Source: Mucilaginibacter tundrae (GTDB taxonomy: Bacteria; Bacteroidota; Bacteroidia; Sphingobacteriales; Sphingobacteriaceae). Taken from it: DNA of 64,000 nt. Both the position numbers and the translations under genes were made by a program. Positions 1 to 7,911 of the stretch are shown here, piece by piece (the stretch's first letter is position 1; each line of letters begins with the position of its first letter). The stretch lies in NCBI RefSeq assembly GCF_013408825.1, contig NZ_JACCBZ010000004.1, forward strand, positions 248,001-312,000, written 5' to 3'. The notes beneath the pieces are model-generated. The model was not told the origin of the DNA. It made no database searches and saw only the letters and a list, made by a program, of their open reading frames with translations.

Positions 1-374
1 CCATAATCAATAGTTTTTACCGGTCGTTTTTTTGTACGTATAAAATTACCATCCGCACCTGTAAGGCCAATGGCGTTAGTGCCAAACCGTTGCAATTGGG
101 CAACAATATTTTTATTAATAAGGCCACCATAAACCATGGTAACTATGCGTAACGTTTCAATATCGGTAATTCGTCTGCCATCAACCATCTTGGCTTCTAT
201 GCCTAATGTTTCAGACAGTTGGGTGGCTACTTTTCCGCCACCATGTACTAATATTTTATATCCTTCCAGTGCTGTAAAATCTTTCAAAAAATTGTGTAGA
301 TTCTCTGAATTATCTATAACGTTCCCGCCAATTTTTATAATGTATAAAGCGATTCCCTTTTTGTTCTGATCCAT
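1..374 (-). CDS. argB: Acetylglutamate kinase, N-terminal part (cut by window edge)
   Basis: The minus strand from ATG at 374 stays open to the left edge and encodes MDQNKKGIALYIIKIGGNVI, followed by a LVHGGGK motif, the phosphate-binding glycine-rich elements of amino-acid kinases. A later GLTGADGN motif is also typical of ArgB. The family phosphorylates N-acylglutamate in the second step of arginine synthesis. About 124 residues are visible, so roughly the C-terminal half lies outside. It has the same orientation as the arg genes at 4025-9774 but is separated from them by two opposite-strand genes, so it must have its own promoter in 375-828. Family assignment is firm; acetyl versus succinyl substrate is open. 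Confidence 0.9.
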   Translation of the reverse strand, partial: MDQNKKGIALYIIKIGGNVIDNSENLHNFLKDFTALEGYKILVHGGGKVATQLSETLGIEAKMVDGRRITDIETLRIVTMVYGGLINKNIVAQLQRFGTNAIGLTGADGNFIRTKKRPVKTIDY

Positions 375-828
375 ATATTTAATAGTACCTTACGAAAGTA
401 GAAGTACTTTTGCTACCATTCCGCTAAAATAACCTTTTGGCCGTGCATGTAAATAAGTAAAAAAGCAATTATTTTATTATGTTTTAGCTCCTATGCGGTT
501 AAAAATAGTAAATTTTAGTTGTTTATTATTAAATTTTAATCAACAATAAACCTTTTTTGATAAAATTTTACCCAAAACTGTATTATAACTAAATAATTAT
601 TATTTAAAGTTATTATAACCCTATCAAAATGGAATGCATATCCTTCAACTTCGTATTATTTGATGTGAAATGATGCTGAATTGAAATAATAATTAGGTCA
701 CGTTTATAAATTACTTATCGTGCTATGTTATTACTGGTTTTGTATCTAATATATCATTTTGTTATAAATTATATATGTATTACATTATTTTAAAACACAA
801 ATGGTAGTTTTATTGCTTATAGTAAAAT
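375..828. other. Divergent intergenic region between argB and ndh
   Basis: This is 454 bases of very AT-rich DNA with no credible ORF. It must hold the promoters of argB (minus) and of the NDH-2 gene (plus). A plus-strand TACTTTTG that fits the TAnnTTTG -7 element lies near 403-410, but no TTTG is found 19 bases upstream of it, and it would leave a leader of about 400 bases. No terminator hairpin or riboswitch was recognised. Confidence 0.4.
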
Positions 829-2127
829 ATGGATACACCAAATAAAAGCGTACCTCGCGTTGTTATAGTCGGCGGGGGATTTGGAGGAATACAATTAGCA
901 AAACATCTTAAAAGTGCACCTGTAAAGGTGATGATGCTTGACCGACATAATTATCACACCTTTCAACCTTTACTTTACCAGGTAGCAATGGGGGCCATCC
1001 CCGCTGATTCAATAGGTTTTCCTATTCGGAGGATATTCACTAAACAAGATAACTTCAGGTTTTTCCTGACTGATGTTAAAAAGATCAATCCGGAGAGCAA
1101 TACAGTAACTACAGATATTGGTGATATAAGCTATGATTATTTAGTAGTGGCCACCGGATCAAACACCAATTTTTTCGGCAATAAGGAGATCGAGCACTAT
1201 GCCATGCCGATGAAAAATATCCCCGAAGCATTGAATCTTAGGAGCTTGATCCTTCAGAACCTGGAAAAAGCACTGGTAACCAAAACTTATAATGAGCGAG
1301 AAGCCTTAATGACTTTTGTGGTTGTTGGCGGTGGGCCTACAGGTGTTGAACTGTCAGGAGCATTAGCCGAAATGCGGCAATTAATTTTGATGAAAGATTA
1401 CCATGGCTTAAAAAAGCAACACATGAAAGTGTATTTAGTGGAAGGTAAGGATAGACTGTTGGCAGCCATGACGCCGAAAGCATCTCAAAAAGCCAAAGAA
1501 TTTCTAGAAAAAGGCGAAGTAACCATTTATAATAGCGTACATGTGCAGAGTTATGATGGTTATGAACTTAAAATTGATGATGGTAAGGTAATCCACACTA
1601 AAAATGTGTTTTGGGCAGCAGGGGTAAAAGGGGAATTAATTGAAGGGATACCCGAGCATACTATTACCCGTGGTAGCCGTATATTAACAGATGAAATTAG
1701 CCGTGTTAATGGTTATGAAAATGTTTTTGCCATAGGTGATGTTGCGGCTATGATCACTACAGATATGCCTAACGGGTTACCAGGGGTTGCGCCGGCGGCG
1801 ATGCAACAGGGGCAGCATTTGGCGAAAAATATCTTACATTTAATTAAAGGTGAACCAACAGTGCCTTTTAAATATCTTGACAAAGGCTCATTGGCTACTA
1901 TTGGTCGTAACAAGGCTGTGGCAGATTTGGGCATATTTCATTTCCAGGGATTTTTTGCCTGGTTATTGTGGGGCTTTGTGCATATATTAACGCTTGCGGG
2001 TTTTAGTAACAAGCTAAGCGTATTTTTAACATGGTTCCTTAATTATTTTAATAGAAACAGCGACAATAGGCTGGTCGTTAGGTATTTTAATACCGAAACC
2101 ATGATGACGGAGCCTGTAGCTAAGTAA
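829..2127 (+). CDS. ndh: Type II NADH dehydrogenase (NDH-2)
   Basis: This 432-residue flavoprotein has an N-terminal Rossmann fold (VVIVGGGFGG, about residues 11-20) for FAD. A second GGGPTGVELSG motif near residue 167 binds NADH. An FAIGDVA motif closes the FAD site, and the hydrophobic C-terminal tail (about 365-415) should anchor it to the membrane. Non-pumping NDH-2 passes electrons from NADH to quinone. Length matches the family. It starts 455 bases from argB on the opposite strand and is followed after 37 bases by an antiporter, likely co-transcribed. The annotation is confident; the physiological reason for the pairing is inference. Confidence 0.93.
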   Translation: MDTPNKSVPRVVIVGGGFGGIQLAKHLKSAPVKVMMLDRHNYHTFQPLLYQVAMGAIPADSIGFPIRRIFTKQDNFRFFLTDVKKINPESNTVTTDIGDISYDYLVVATGSNTNFFGNKEIEHYAMPMKNIPEALNLRSLILQNLEKALVTKTYNEREALMTFVVVGGGPTGVELSGALAEMRQLILMKDYHGLKKQHMKVYLVEGKDRLLAAMTPKASQKAKEFLEKGEVTIYNSVHVQSYDGYELKIDDGKVIHTKNVFWAAGVKGELIEGIPEHTITRGSRILTDEISRVNGYENVFAIGDVAAMITTDMPNGLPGVAPAAMQQGQHLAKNILHLIKGEPTVPFKYLDKGSLATIGRNKAVADLGIFHFQGFFAWLLWGFVHILTLAGFSNKLSVFLTWFLNYFNRNSDNRLVVRYFNTETMMTEPVAK

Positions 2128-2164
2128 CAATATTTTTGCCTGAGCGGCTTTTAATTCAACTGAT

Positions 2165-3412
2165 ATGGATCTGTTTATAATTATAGCCCTTCTTGTAATT
2201 GTTAGCGCAGTTTACTCTTACATAAATGCCCGGTTTATTAAATTGCCGGGCACAATAGGTATCATTACTATCGCGGTAGTTGTATCCATTATTACGCTGA
2301 TCGTAGATGAGTCAGACCCTTATATTGCCAAGTATTTGACGCTATTGGCTAAAAATATCGATTTCTCAAAAGTTGTACTCGATATTATGTTAGGGTTCCT
2401 GCTATTTGCCGGAGCACTTAATGTAGATACCAAGAAGTTGCGGAAAGAAATGGCACCTGTAATGATATTAAGCACCGTTGGTGTTATTATATCAACTGCC
2501 GTTTTCGGGCTGCTGTTTCATTATGTGGGTTTGTTATTTAATATCCATGTCAACATTATTTATTGCTTTTTATTCGGCGCATTGATATCACCAACAGACC
2601 CGGTTGCGGTTGCTGCCGTGATCAAAGGATCAAAGCTGCCATCACATTTAGAAATGATCATAACCGGTGAATCTTTATTTAATGATGGAGTAGGATTAGT
2701 ACTATTTATCACCTTGCTTGAAATTACCCGAACCGGGACAGACAATATTGATTTTGCGAAGACTGCTATTTTGTTTGTTAGAGAAGTTTTCGGCGGGATA
2801 GCCTTAGGTGTATTCATGGGGTTTTTTGCATATCGGCTGATGCGTTCTATTAATGATTTTCAAACAATTGTACTGGTTTCGCTGGCGCTGGTAATGAGTA
2901 TTTCTTTGATATGTATTTATGCGGGTTTATCAGTTCCGTTGGCGGTAGTAGCTGCCGGATTATTTATGGGCAACCGTTCCATCAACTCTGATGTTAAAGA
3001 ACATTCGCATGAAGCGCTGGAAAAATTCTGGAAGCTGGTTGATGAGATGTTAAACACTATATTATTTGTTATGCTCGGCCTACAGATGATAAACCTTTCC
3101 TTTATCACTAATTACTTTATAACGGGAAGTTTAGTGATTGTATTAATGTTGATAGCCCGATGGATCAGTATCGCTTTACCAGTTACCTTCCTACGGCGAT
3201 CGCTGCAAATTAATTATGCCAATGTAAATATATTAACATGGGCAGGCTTGCGTGGCGGCATATCTATAGCATTGGCATTATCCCTGCCACATTCTATTTA
3301 CAGGGAAATTATCTTAGCAGGAAGTTATTTTGTGGTTATATTTTCGATAGTGATACAAGGGCTCACGCTAAATAAGGTTATCAATTTTTCCTTTAGAAAT
3401 AAAGAAGCTTAA
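2165..3412 (+). CDS. CPA1-family cation:proton antiporter
   Basis: This 415-residue polytopic membrane protein has about 11-12 predicted hydrophobic segments. It carries the motif pair FGALISPTDPVAV (near 140) and GESLFNDGVGLVLF (near 170), whose Asn-Asp pair is the ion-binding site of Na+/H+ antiporters of the NhaP/CPA1 group. GLRGGISIALALSLP near the C terminus is also a family hallmark. It sits 37 bases behind ndh and likely shares its transcript. It probably exchanges Na+ or K+ for H+, and which cation cannot be read from sequence. Its stop overlaps the stop of the convergent PaiB-like gene by four bases. Confidence 0.9.
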   Translation: MDLFIIIALLVIVSAVYSYINARFIKLPGTIGIITIAVVVSIITLIVDESDPYIAKYLTLLAKNIDFSKVVLDIMLGFLLFAGALNVDTKKLRKEMAPVMILSTVGVIISTAVFGLLFHYVGLLFNIHVNIIYCFLFGALISPTDPVAVAAVIKGSKLPSHLEMIITGESLFNDGVGLVLFITLLEITRTGTDNIDFAKTAILFVREVFGGIALGVFMGFFAYRLMRSINDFQTIVLVSLALVMSISLICIYAGLSVPLAVVAAGLFMGNRSINSDVKEHSHEALEKFWKLVDEMLNTILFVMLGLQMINLSFITNYFITGSLVIVLMLIARWISIALPVTFLRRSLQINYANVNILTWAGLRGGISIALALSLPHSIYREIILAGSYFVVIFSIVIQGLTLNKVINFSFRNKEA

Positions 3413-4023
3413 TGCTTCTTCAAAGAGGACATGTATCGAGCGATTTCCCGCTCACTTTCTGATGGGCTTTCGCTTAAAGAATGAATAATATTTTCTTTTT
3501 CAACTTCGCTACGGTTTTGGCTGAGTTTACTTTTAGCCTGTAGATCAGTTACTACGAGCTCAAACCCCACAATACCTTTTATCATTTTCGACTTGAATTC
3601 ATGCGGTAATTTTTGCCATTGGTCGAAATATTCGGCCTCATAATTTTTGATGGTTCTTTCGAGCAGATCAAGATGTTCTTGCTCGCCATTTAATAAGCGT
3701 GCTTTACCATAGGCATGTACCGCTATATAATTCCATGTGGGTACTTCTGCGTCTTTCGGGTAGTTTTTGGGTGAGATATACGCATGCGGCTCGGTAAAAA
3801 TTACAAGATTTGTATTACCATTAACGTTCAATGCCTGTGAGTTTGCTTTGGCAAAATGCGAGGAGATAATTATTTGATCATCCTTTTCTTCTATCAAAAA
3901 AGGCAAATGCGCTGCAATGGGCAGGTTGTTTTCAGAAGTTATAATCGTACCAAAACTATACTTCCGCATAAAACTGATAACTTCATTTTTATCAGGGAAA
4001 GTATTGAATTTTGGTATGTACAT
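3409..4023 (-). CDS. FMN-binding, PaiB-like protein
   Basis: The 204-residue product has the features of the FMN-binding negative transcriptional regulator (PaiB) family. These are a split-barrel flavin-reductase-like fold with LPIAAHLPFLIEE near the N terminus and a PTWNYIAVHAYGKA motif near residues 99-112. PaiB of Bacillus was described as a repressor, but most relatives are uncharacterised flavin proteins. Its start at 4023 lies one base before the argF' stop at 4025, so it is almost certainly the last gene of the arginine transcript. No role in arginine synthesis is known. The family call is firm and the function unknown. Confidence 0.8.
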   Translation of the reverse strand: MYIPKFNTFPDKNEVISFMRKYSFGTIITSENNLPIAAHLPFLIEEKDDQIIISSHFAKANSQALNVNGNTNLVIFTEPHAYISPKNYPKDAEVPTWNYIAVHAYGKARLLNGEQEHLDLLERTIKNYEAEYFDQWQKLPHEFKSKMIKGIVGFELVVTDLQAKSKLSQNRSEVEKENIIHSLSESPSESEREIARYMSSLKKH

Positions 4024-4024
4024 T

Positions 4025-4972
4025 TTATAATGATTCCAGCATTTGTTTTAAAACAGCCTGGGCAGCCCATACGCGGTTACCTGCTTCATGCACTACAATT
4101 GATGATGCCCCATCTAGTATTTCATCAGACAACTCCAAATTACGGCGTACTGGTAAACAATGCATTACTTTAGCATCATTGGTTACCTTCAACTTCTCGT
4201 TAGTTAACATCCAATCTTCGTTACCCGGCAATATCTTACCGTAAGGCTCAAAAGCCGACCAATTTTTTACGTAGATAAAATCAGCGTCAGCCAAAGCCTC
4301 ATCCTGATTATGGGTGATGGTTGCACCATTAGTAAAATCAGTACTTAGTTCATACCCTTTAGGATGAGCAATAGTAAAATCAACATCAGCCTTACACATC
4401 CATTCTGCAAAAGAGTTGGGTACAGCTTGTGGCAATGGTTTTATATGAGGAGCCCAGGTTAATACCACTTTAGGACGAGGTTTTATTTTTAATTCAGTAA
4501 TTGTCACCAAATCAGCCAGACTTTGTAATGGATGGCGGGTAGCCGACTCTAAACTCACAACAGGTACCCCACAATACTTAACGAACTTGTTGAATATTTC
4601 CTCGTTATAATCTTCATCACGATTCTTTAAACCCGGGAAGGAGCGAACCCCGATTATATCAACATATTGACCTAATACTGCCGCCGCTTCGCGGATGTGC
4701 TCTACGGTAGAACCGTTCATCACTACACCGTCCTGCAATTCCAGTGCCCAGCCTTCCTTATCCATATTAAGCACCATTACATTCATGCCTAAATTTAAGG
4801 CCGCTTTTTGGGTGCTCATACGTGTACGTAGGCTCGGGTTTAAAAAAACTAACCCTAAAGTCTTATTTTTACCCAAATGCTGGTGCGAATACGGGTTTTG
4901 CTTTAATTGCAAAGCCTCCGCAGCAAGTGCGTTAATATCAGTTACATCGTATACAGAAGTGAAAAGTTTCAT
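4025..4972 (-). CDS. argF': N-acyl-L-ornithine carbamoyltransferase (ArgF')
   Basis: The product has 315 residues. The carbamoyl-phosphate site reads NPSLRTR (45-51) and the second signature HCLPVRR occurs near the C terminus. The protein resembles the Xanthomonas N-acetylornithine and Bacteroides N-succinylornithine transcarbamylases rather than true ornithine transcarbamylases. It would carbamoylate acylated ornithine to acyl-citrulline, so deacylation must happen afterwards. The residue separating acetyl from succinyl enzymes in the literature (Glu or Pro just before an EH motif) appears to be Val90 here, by eye only. It lies 21 bases downstream of argD and directly before the PaiB-like gene. 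Confidence 0.9.
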   Translation of the reverse strand: MKLFTSVYDVTDINALAAEALQLKQNPYSHQHLGKNKTLGLVFLNPSLRTRMSTQKAALNLGMNVMVLNMDKEGWALELQDGVVMNGSTVEHIREAAAVLGQYVDIIGVRSFPGLKNRDEDYNEEIFNKFVKYCGVPVVSLESATRHPLQSLADLVTITELKIKPRPKVVLTWAPHIKPLPQAVPNSFAEWMCKADVDFTIAHPKGYELSTDFTNGATITHNQDEALADADFIYVKNWSAFEPYGKILPGNEDWMLTNEKLKVTNDAKVMHCLPVRRNLELSDEILDGASSIVVHEAGNRVWAAQAVLKQMLESL

Positions 4973-4993
4973 AGGCTATGGGCTTTCTTCAAC

Positions 4994-6139
4994 TTAAGAA
5001 GAAGGGACTAATTGTTGATTTAATACAGTTGTAAATGCTTCTAAAAATCTATCCGCGTACGCTTTAGTTAAATTAAGCGCCGGTAAAAGCCTGATCACGT
5101 TTGGTTTTGCTTCGCCGGTAAATATGTGTTGTTTGAAAAGTAAGTCCTTTTTAACGTTTGCTAATTCAGCAGGCAACTCAATACCAATCATTAAACCACG
5201 CCCACGCACTTCTTTAACCTGGCTAAATTTCTTTAATTCAGTAATTAAATAGTCACCAACTACAGCTGCATTTTGCATGAGGTTATTTTGTTCTATTTCT
5301 TCCAGTACCGCTAACCCCGCTGCACAAGCAAGGTGGTTGCCGCCAAAAGTGGTACCCAACATGCCATAAGCAGGTTGAATCTTTGGAGATATAATGATAC
5401 CGCCAACAGGGAAACCATTGCCCATCCCTTTTGCCATGCTATAAATATCGGCATCAACACCAGCAAAATCATGAGAAAAGAATTTGCCGGTACGGCCATA
5501 TCCGCATTGTACAGAATCAGCAATGAATACAGCATTATATTGATCGCATAGCGTGCGTATCTTTCTTAGAAAGCTTTCGCTTGCTACCTGTATACCGCCA
5601 ACGCCTTGTATCCCTTCAATAATTACTGATGAAATTTCGTTAGCAGCAAAAGCTTGCTCTAAAGCGATTTCATCCTGCCAGGGCACAAATATTACATTGT
5701 CAGTTTCATTAATAGGAGCTACAATTTTAGGATTATCAGTAACCGCAACAGCCAATGATGTACGACCATGAAAGGAGTTTTTGAAAGCGATCACTTTCTT
5801 TTTTCCATTGTAAAAAGAAGCCAGTTTTAAAGCATTTTCATTTGCCTCAGCACCTGAATTACAAAGGAATAATTGATAATCTTCTTTACCCGATACTTTA
5901 CCCAACTTTTCAGCTAATTCCTTTTGCAAAGGGATTTCGATAGAGTTGGAGTAGAAACCTATTTGATGTAACTGATCCTCCAATCGCTTAACGTATCGCG
6001 GGTTAGTATGCCCGATGGAAATTACAGCGTGGCCGCCATAAAGATCAAGATACTCTGTGCCCTTGTCGTCATAAACAAGGCTGCCAACACCTTTTACAAT
6101 GTTGATCGGATTGATTGGATATACGTCGAATAGCTTCAT
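4994..6139 (-). CDS. argD: Acetylornithine/succinylornithine aminotransferase
   Basis: This is a class-III PLP aminotransferase of 381 residues. Visible motifs are NSGAEANENALKLA (94-107), the HGRT segment near 124, ADSVQCGYGRTGKF (207-220) and YSMAKG with the likely Schiff-base lysine at 237. In the arginine pathway it converts N-acyl-glutamate semialdehyde to N-acyl-ornithine. The 441-base gap to the upstream argC is filled by a four-helix-bundle gene and its flanking repeats. The downstream gap to argF' is 21 bases. The start at 6139 gives the usual family N terminus (LFDVYPINPI). Confident. Confidence 0.93.
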   Translation of the reverse strand: MKLFDVYPINPINIVKGVGSLVYDDKGTEYLDLYGGHAVISIGHTNPRYVKRLEDQLHQIGFYSNSIEIPLQKELAEKLGKVSGKEDYQLFLCNSGAEANENALKLASFYNGKKKVIAFKNSFHGRTSLAVAVTDNPKIVAPINETDNVIFVPWQDEIALEQAFAANEISSVIIEGIQGVGGIQVASESFLRKIRTLCDQYNAVFIADSVQCGYGRTGKFFSHDFAGVDADIYSMAKGMGNGFPVGGIIISPKIQPAYGMLGTTFGGNHLACAAGLAVLEEIEQNNLMQNAAVVGDYLITELKKFSQVKEVRGRGLMIGIELPAELANVKKDLLFKQHIFTGEAKPNVIRLLPALNLTKAYADRFLEAFTTVLNQQLVPSS

Positions 6140-6147
6140 GTTAGTTA

Positions 6148-6179
6148 GAGGTTAAAGGTAAAAGGATAAAGGTAAAAGG
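6148..6179. repeat. Heptamer-rich flanking repeat, left arm
   Basis: A run of near-heptameric AAAGGTA/AAAGGAT units ends exactly where the four-helix gene stops. Nineteen bases (6161-6179) are the perfect reverse complement of 6554-6572 on the other side of the gene, so the gene sits between inverted repeats. Confidence 0.8.
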
Positions 6180-6542
6180 TCACTTTTCATCTCTTAAAAA
6201 TTTTATAAAGGAAATTAGCATAGCTTTTATCTCGTTGATTTCAATATTTACTAAGTCGTATTGGTTTTCAGGAATATAACCTACATCATAAATTAAATAG
6301 CAAGTATATTCTACCTCATGTGCTGACCCTAATGCATTGTCGAGATAATGAGCAAAATCTTTATTTGTATTTTTGCCACAACCCTCGACAATATTCAATG
6401 GTATTGAATATGCTGATCTTCGTAATTGGCTGGTTAGGGCGAATCGTTCTTCAGTCGGCATTAGAGGCAAAACAGTTTGATAAATTTGCTTAGTTAGCAA
6501 ATGAGCCCTTTTCCACACTTCCAATTTCTTATAATCCCTCAT
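6180..6542 (-). CDS. Four-helix-bundle protein of the 23S rRNA intervening-sequence (S23) family
   Basis: This 120-residue protein has the family layout: MRDYKKLEVWKRAH at the N terminus, then LTSQLRRSAYSIPLNIVEG and a FAHYLDNALGSAHEVEYT segment. The fold is a four-helix bundle that assembles as a pentamer in characterised relatives. It was first noticed inside 23S rRNA intervening sequences, and related bundles accompany diversity-generating retroelements; the cellular role is unclear. It sits between argC and argD on the same strand, has no link to arginine synthesis, and is bracketed by inverted repeats, which suggests it arrived as a cassette. No reverse transcriptase or rRNA gene is near. 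Confidence 0.85.
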   Translation of the reverse strand: MRDYKKLEVWKRAHLLTKQIYQTVLPLMPTEERFALTSQLRRSAYSIPLNIVEGCGKNTNKDFAHYLDNALGSAHEVEYTCYLIYDVGYIPENQYDLVNIEINEIKAMLISFIKFLRDEK

Positions 6543-6545
6543 AAA

Positions 6546-6577
6546 ACCTTTTGCCTTTTACCTTTATCCTTTCACCT
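6546..6577. repeat. Heptamer-rich flanking repeat, right arm
   Basis: This is the mirror copy of the repeat at 6148-6179. The core 6554-6572 is a perfect 19-base reverse complement, with a variable extension on each side. It lies just upstream of the four-helix start codon and so also serves as its 5' leader, between argC and this gene. Confidence 0.8.
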
Positions 6578-6580
6578 AAT

Positions 6581-7579
6581 CTAAAATCCGGTTGCTTTTA
6601 ATTTAAGTCCTGCGGTCTCATCAAATCCAAAAAGTAGATTCATGTTCTGAACAGCCTGGCCCGATGCACCTTTGGTTAAATTGTCAATTATGCTAGTTAT
6701 CAGTAGTTTTTTACCCAATTTTTGCACCTGGATAAAACACTTATTTGTGTTCACTATTTGCTTTAGATCAATATTACGTTTGGTCACATGTGTAAACGGA
6801 TGACCTGTATAATAATCTTCGTAAAGCTTAAATGCTTCGTCTCCACTTAAATCAGTATCTAAATAGATGGATGCGATTATACCACGGGTATAATCACCAC
6901 GATACGGCACGAAATTTAGTGTTTGACCAAAATGTGGTTGCAGTTGATTTAACGATTGCCCGATCTCGCCCAAATGCTGGTGATCGAATGCTTTGTAGAT
7001 AGACAAATTATCGTTTCTCCACGTAAAATGAGTTGTAGCCGATGGACTTTGTCCCGCACCTGTTGAACCTGTGGTAGCTGTGATATGAACTTCGCTGTTC
7101 AAATTATTGCTTGCAGCCAAAGGCAATAAGCCTAACTGTAAACAAGTGGCAAAGCAACCTGGGTTAGCTATATTTTGAGCCGTTTTTATCGTCTCGCGTT
7201 GTAACTCAGGTAAACCATAAACAAAACTCTTATTATTGATTTTCGCGTTTTGATTTAATCTGAAATCTTGACTCAGATCAATAATTTTAATATTATCCGG
7301 AATGTCGCTTTCTGTCAAAAACCTCTTCGCATCACCATGGCCAACGCATAAAAATAACACGTCAATATCATACGATAAATCGCCGCTGAATTTCAAGTCT
7401 GTATCGCCAAATAAATCGGTGTGTACCTCATAAATATAGTTGCCGCTATTGCTTTTGCTATTTACAAAGTCAATTTCGACATTCGGATGGTTAACTAAAA
7501 TCCGCAACATTTCGCCGCCTGTATAGCCCGCACCTCCAATTATTCCGGCTTTAATTTTATTTAATGTTGATCCTGTCAT
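6581..7579 (-). CDS. argC: N-acetyl-gamma-glutamyl-phosphate reductase
   Basis: The 332-residue product begins with a Rossmann GIIGGAGYTGGEMLRIL motif (12-28) for NADPH. It contains NPGCFATC with the catalytic cysteine at 142, and the late HLGEIGQ segment fits the type 1 family. It reduces acyl-glutamyl phosphate to the semialdehyde. Its ATG at 7579 lies 23 bases inside the 3' end of the upstream cupin gene, so the two are probably translationally coupled. The four-helix cassette separates it from argD. Length is normal and no defects are seen. Confidence 0.93.
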   Translation of the reverse strand: MTGSTLNKIKAGIIGGAGYTGGEMLRILVNHPNVEIDFVNSKSNSGNYIYEVHTDLFGDTDLKFSGDLSYDIDVLFLCVGHGDAKRFLTESDIPDNIKIIDLSQDFRLNQNAKINNKSFVYGLPELQRETIKTAQNIANPGCFATCLQLGLLPLAASNNLNSEVHITATTGSTGAGQSPSATTHFTWRNDNLSIYKAFDHQHLGEIGQSLNQLQPHFGQTLNFVPYRGDYTRGIIASIYLDTDLSGDEAFKLYEDYYTGHPFTHVTKRNIDLKQIVNTNKCFIQVQKLGKKLLITSIIDNLTKGASGQAVQNMNLLFGFDETAGLKLKATGF

Positions 7580-7910
7580 TTTTCGTTGAAGGTGTTGAGT
7601 ATAAAATGAACTCTAAATCGCTATTTTCTTTATTACTGATGAAGTGCTTTTGACCGGGTTTGATTTCAATCCCTTGCTCAGGTTTCAAAACACTTTCAAC
7701 GCCATCGATAGTAAAAGTTGCTTTTCCTTTCAGGATAAAAAATACCTGGGAAGATTTTTCATGATAATGCAATTGTTCGGAAGTATCAGGTGGCATTAAC
7801 TCTTGTTTTACCGATAACGTGTCCGTATCAATAAAATTCCATCCATAACAATCATCACCCCATTTATAGTGGCTCAAACATTCACTTTTTGAAAAAACGG
7901 GGTTCTCCAT
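7557..7910 (-). CDS. Small single-domain cupin protein
   Basis: This 117-residue protein has one cupin fold. Motif 1 reads HYHEKSSQVFFILKGKATF (about 48-66), with the metal-binding His-X-His and Glu-like positions, and motif 2 reads PGQKHFISN (about 88-96). Such proteins range from metal-dependent isomerases and dioxygenases to sensors, so no reaction can be assigned. It starts one base after the argG stop and overlaps argC by 23 bases, which places it firmly inside the arginine transcript. Co-transcription suggests a metabolic or regulatory role linked to arginine, but that is inference. Confidence 0.8.
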   Translation of the reverse strand: MENPVFSKSECLSHYKWGDDCYGWNFIDTDTLSVKQELMPPDTSEQLHYHEKSSQVFFILKGKATFTIDGVESVLKPEQGIEIKPGQKHFISNKENSDLEFILYSTPSTKNDRINIK

Positions 7911-7911
7911 G

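Noticed and set aside
6180..6542. Diversity-generating retroelement accessory gene
   Set aside because: No reverse transcriptase, template repeat or variable target is near the four-helix gene.
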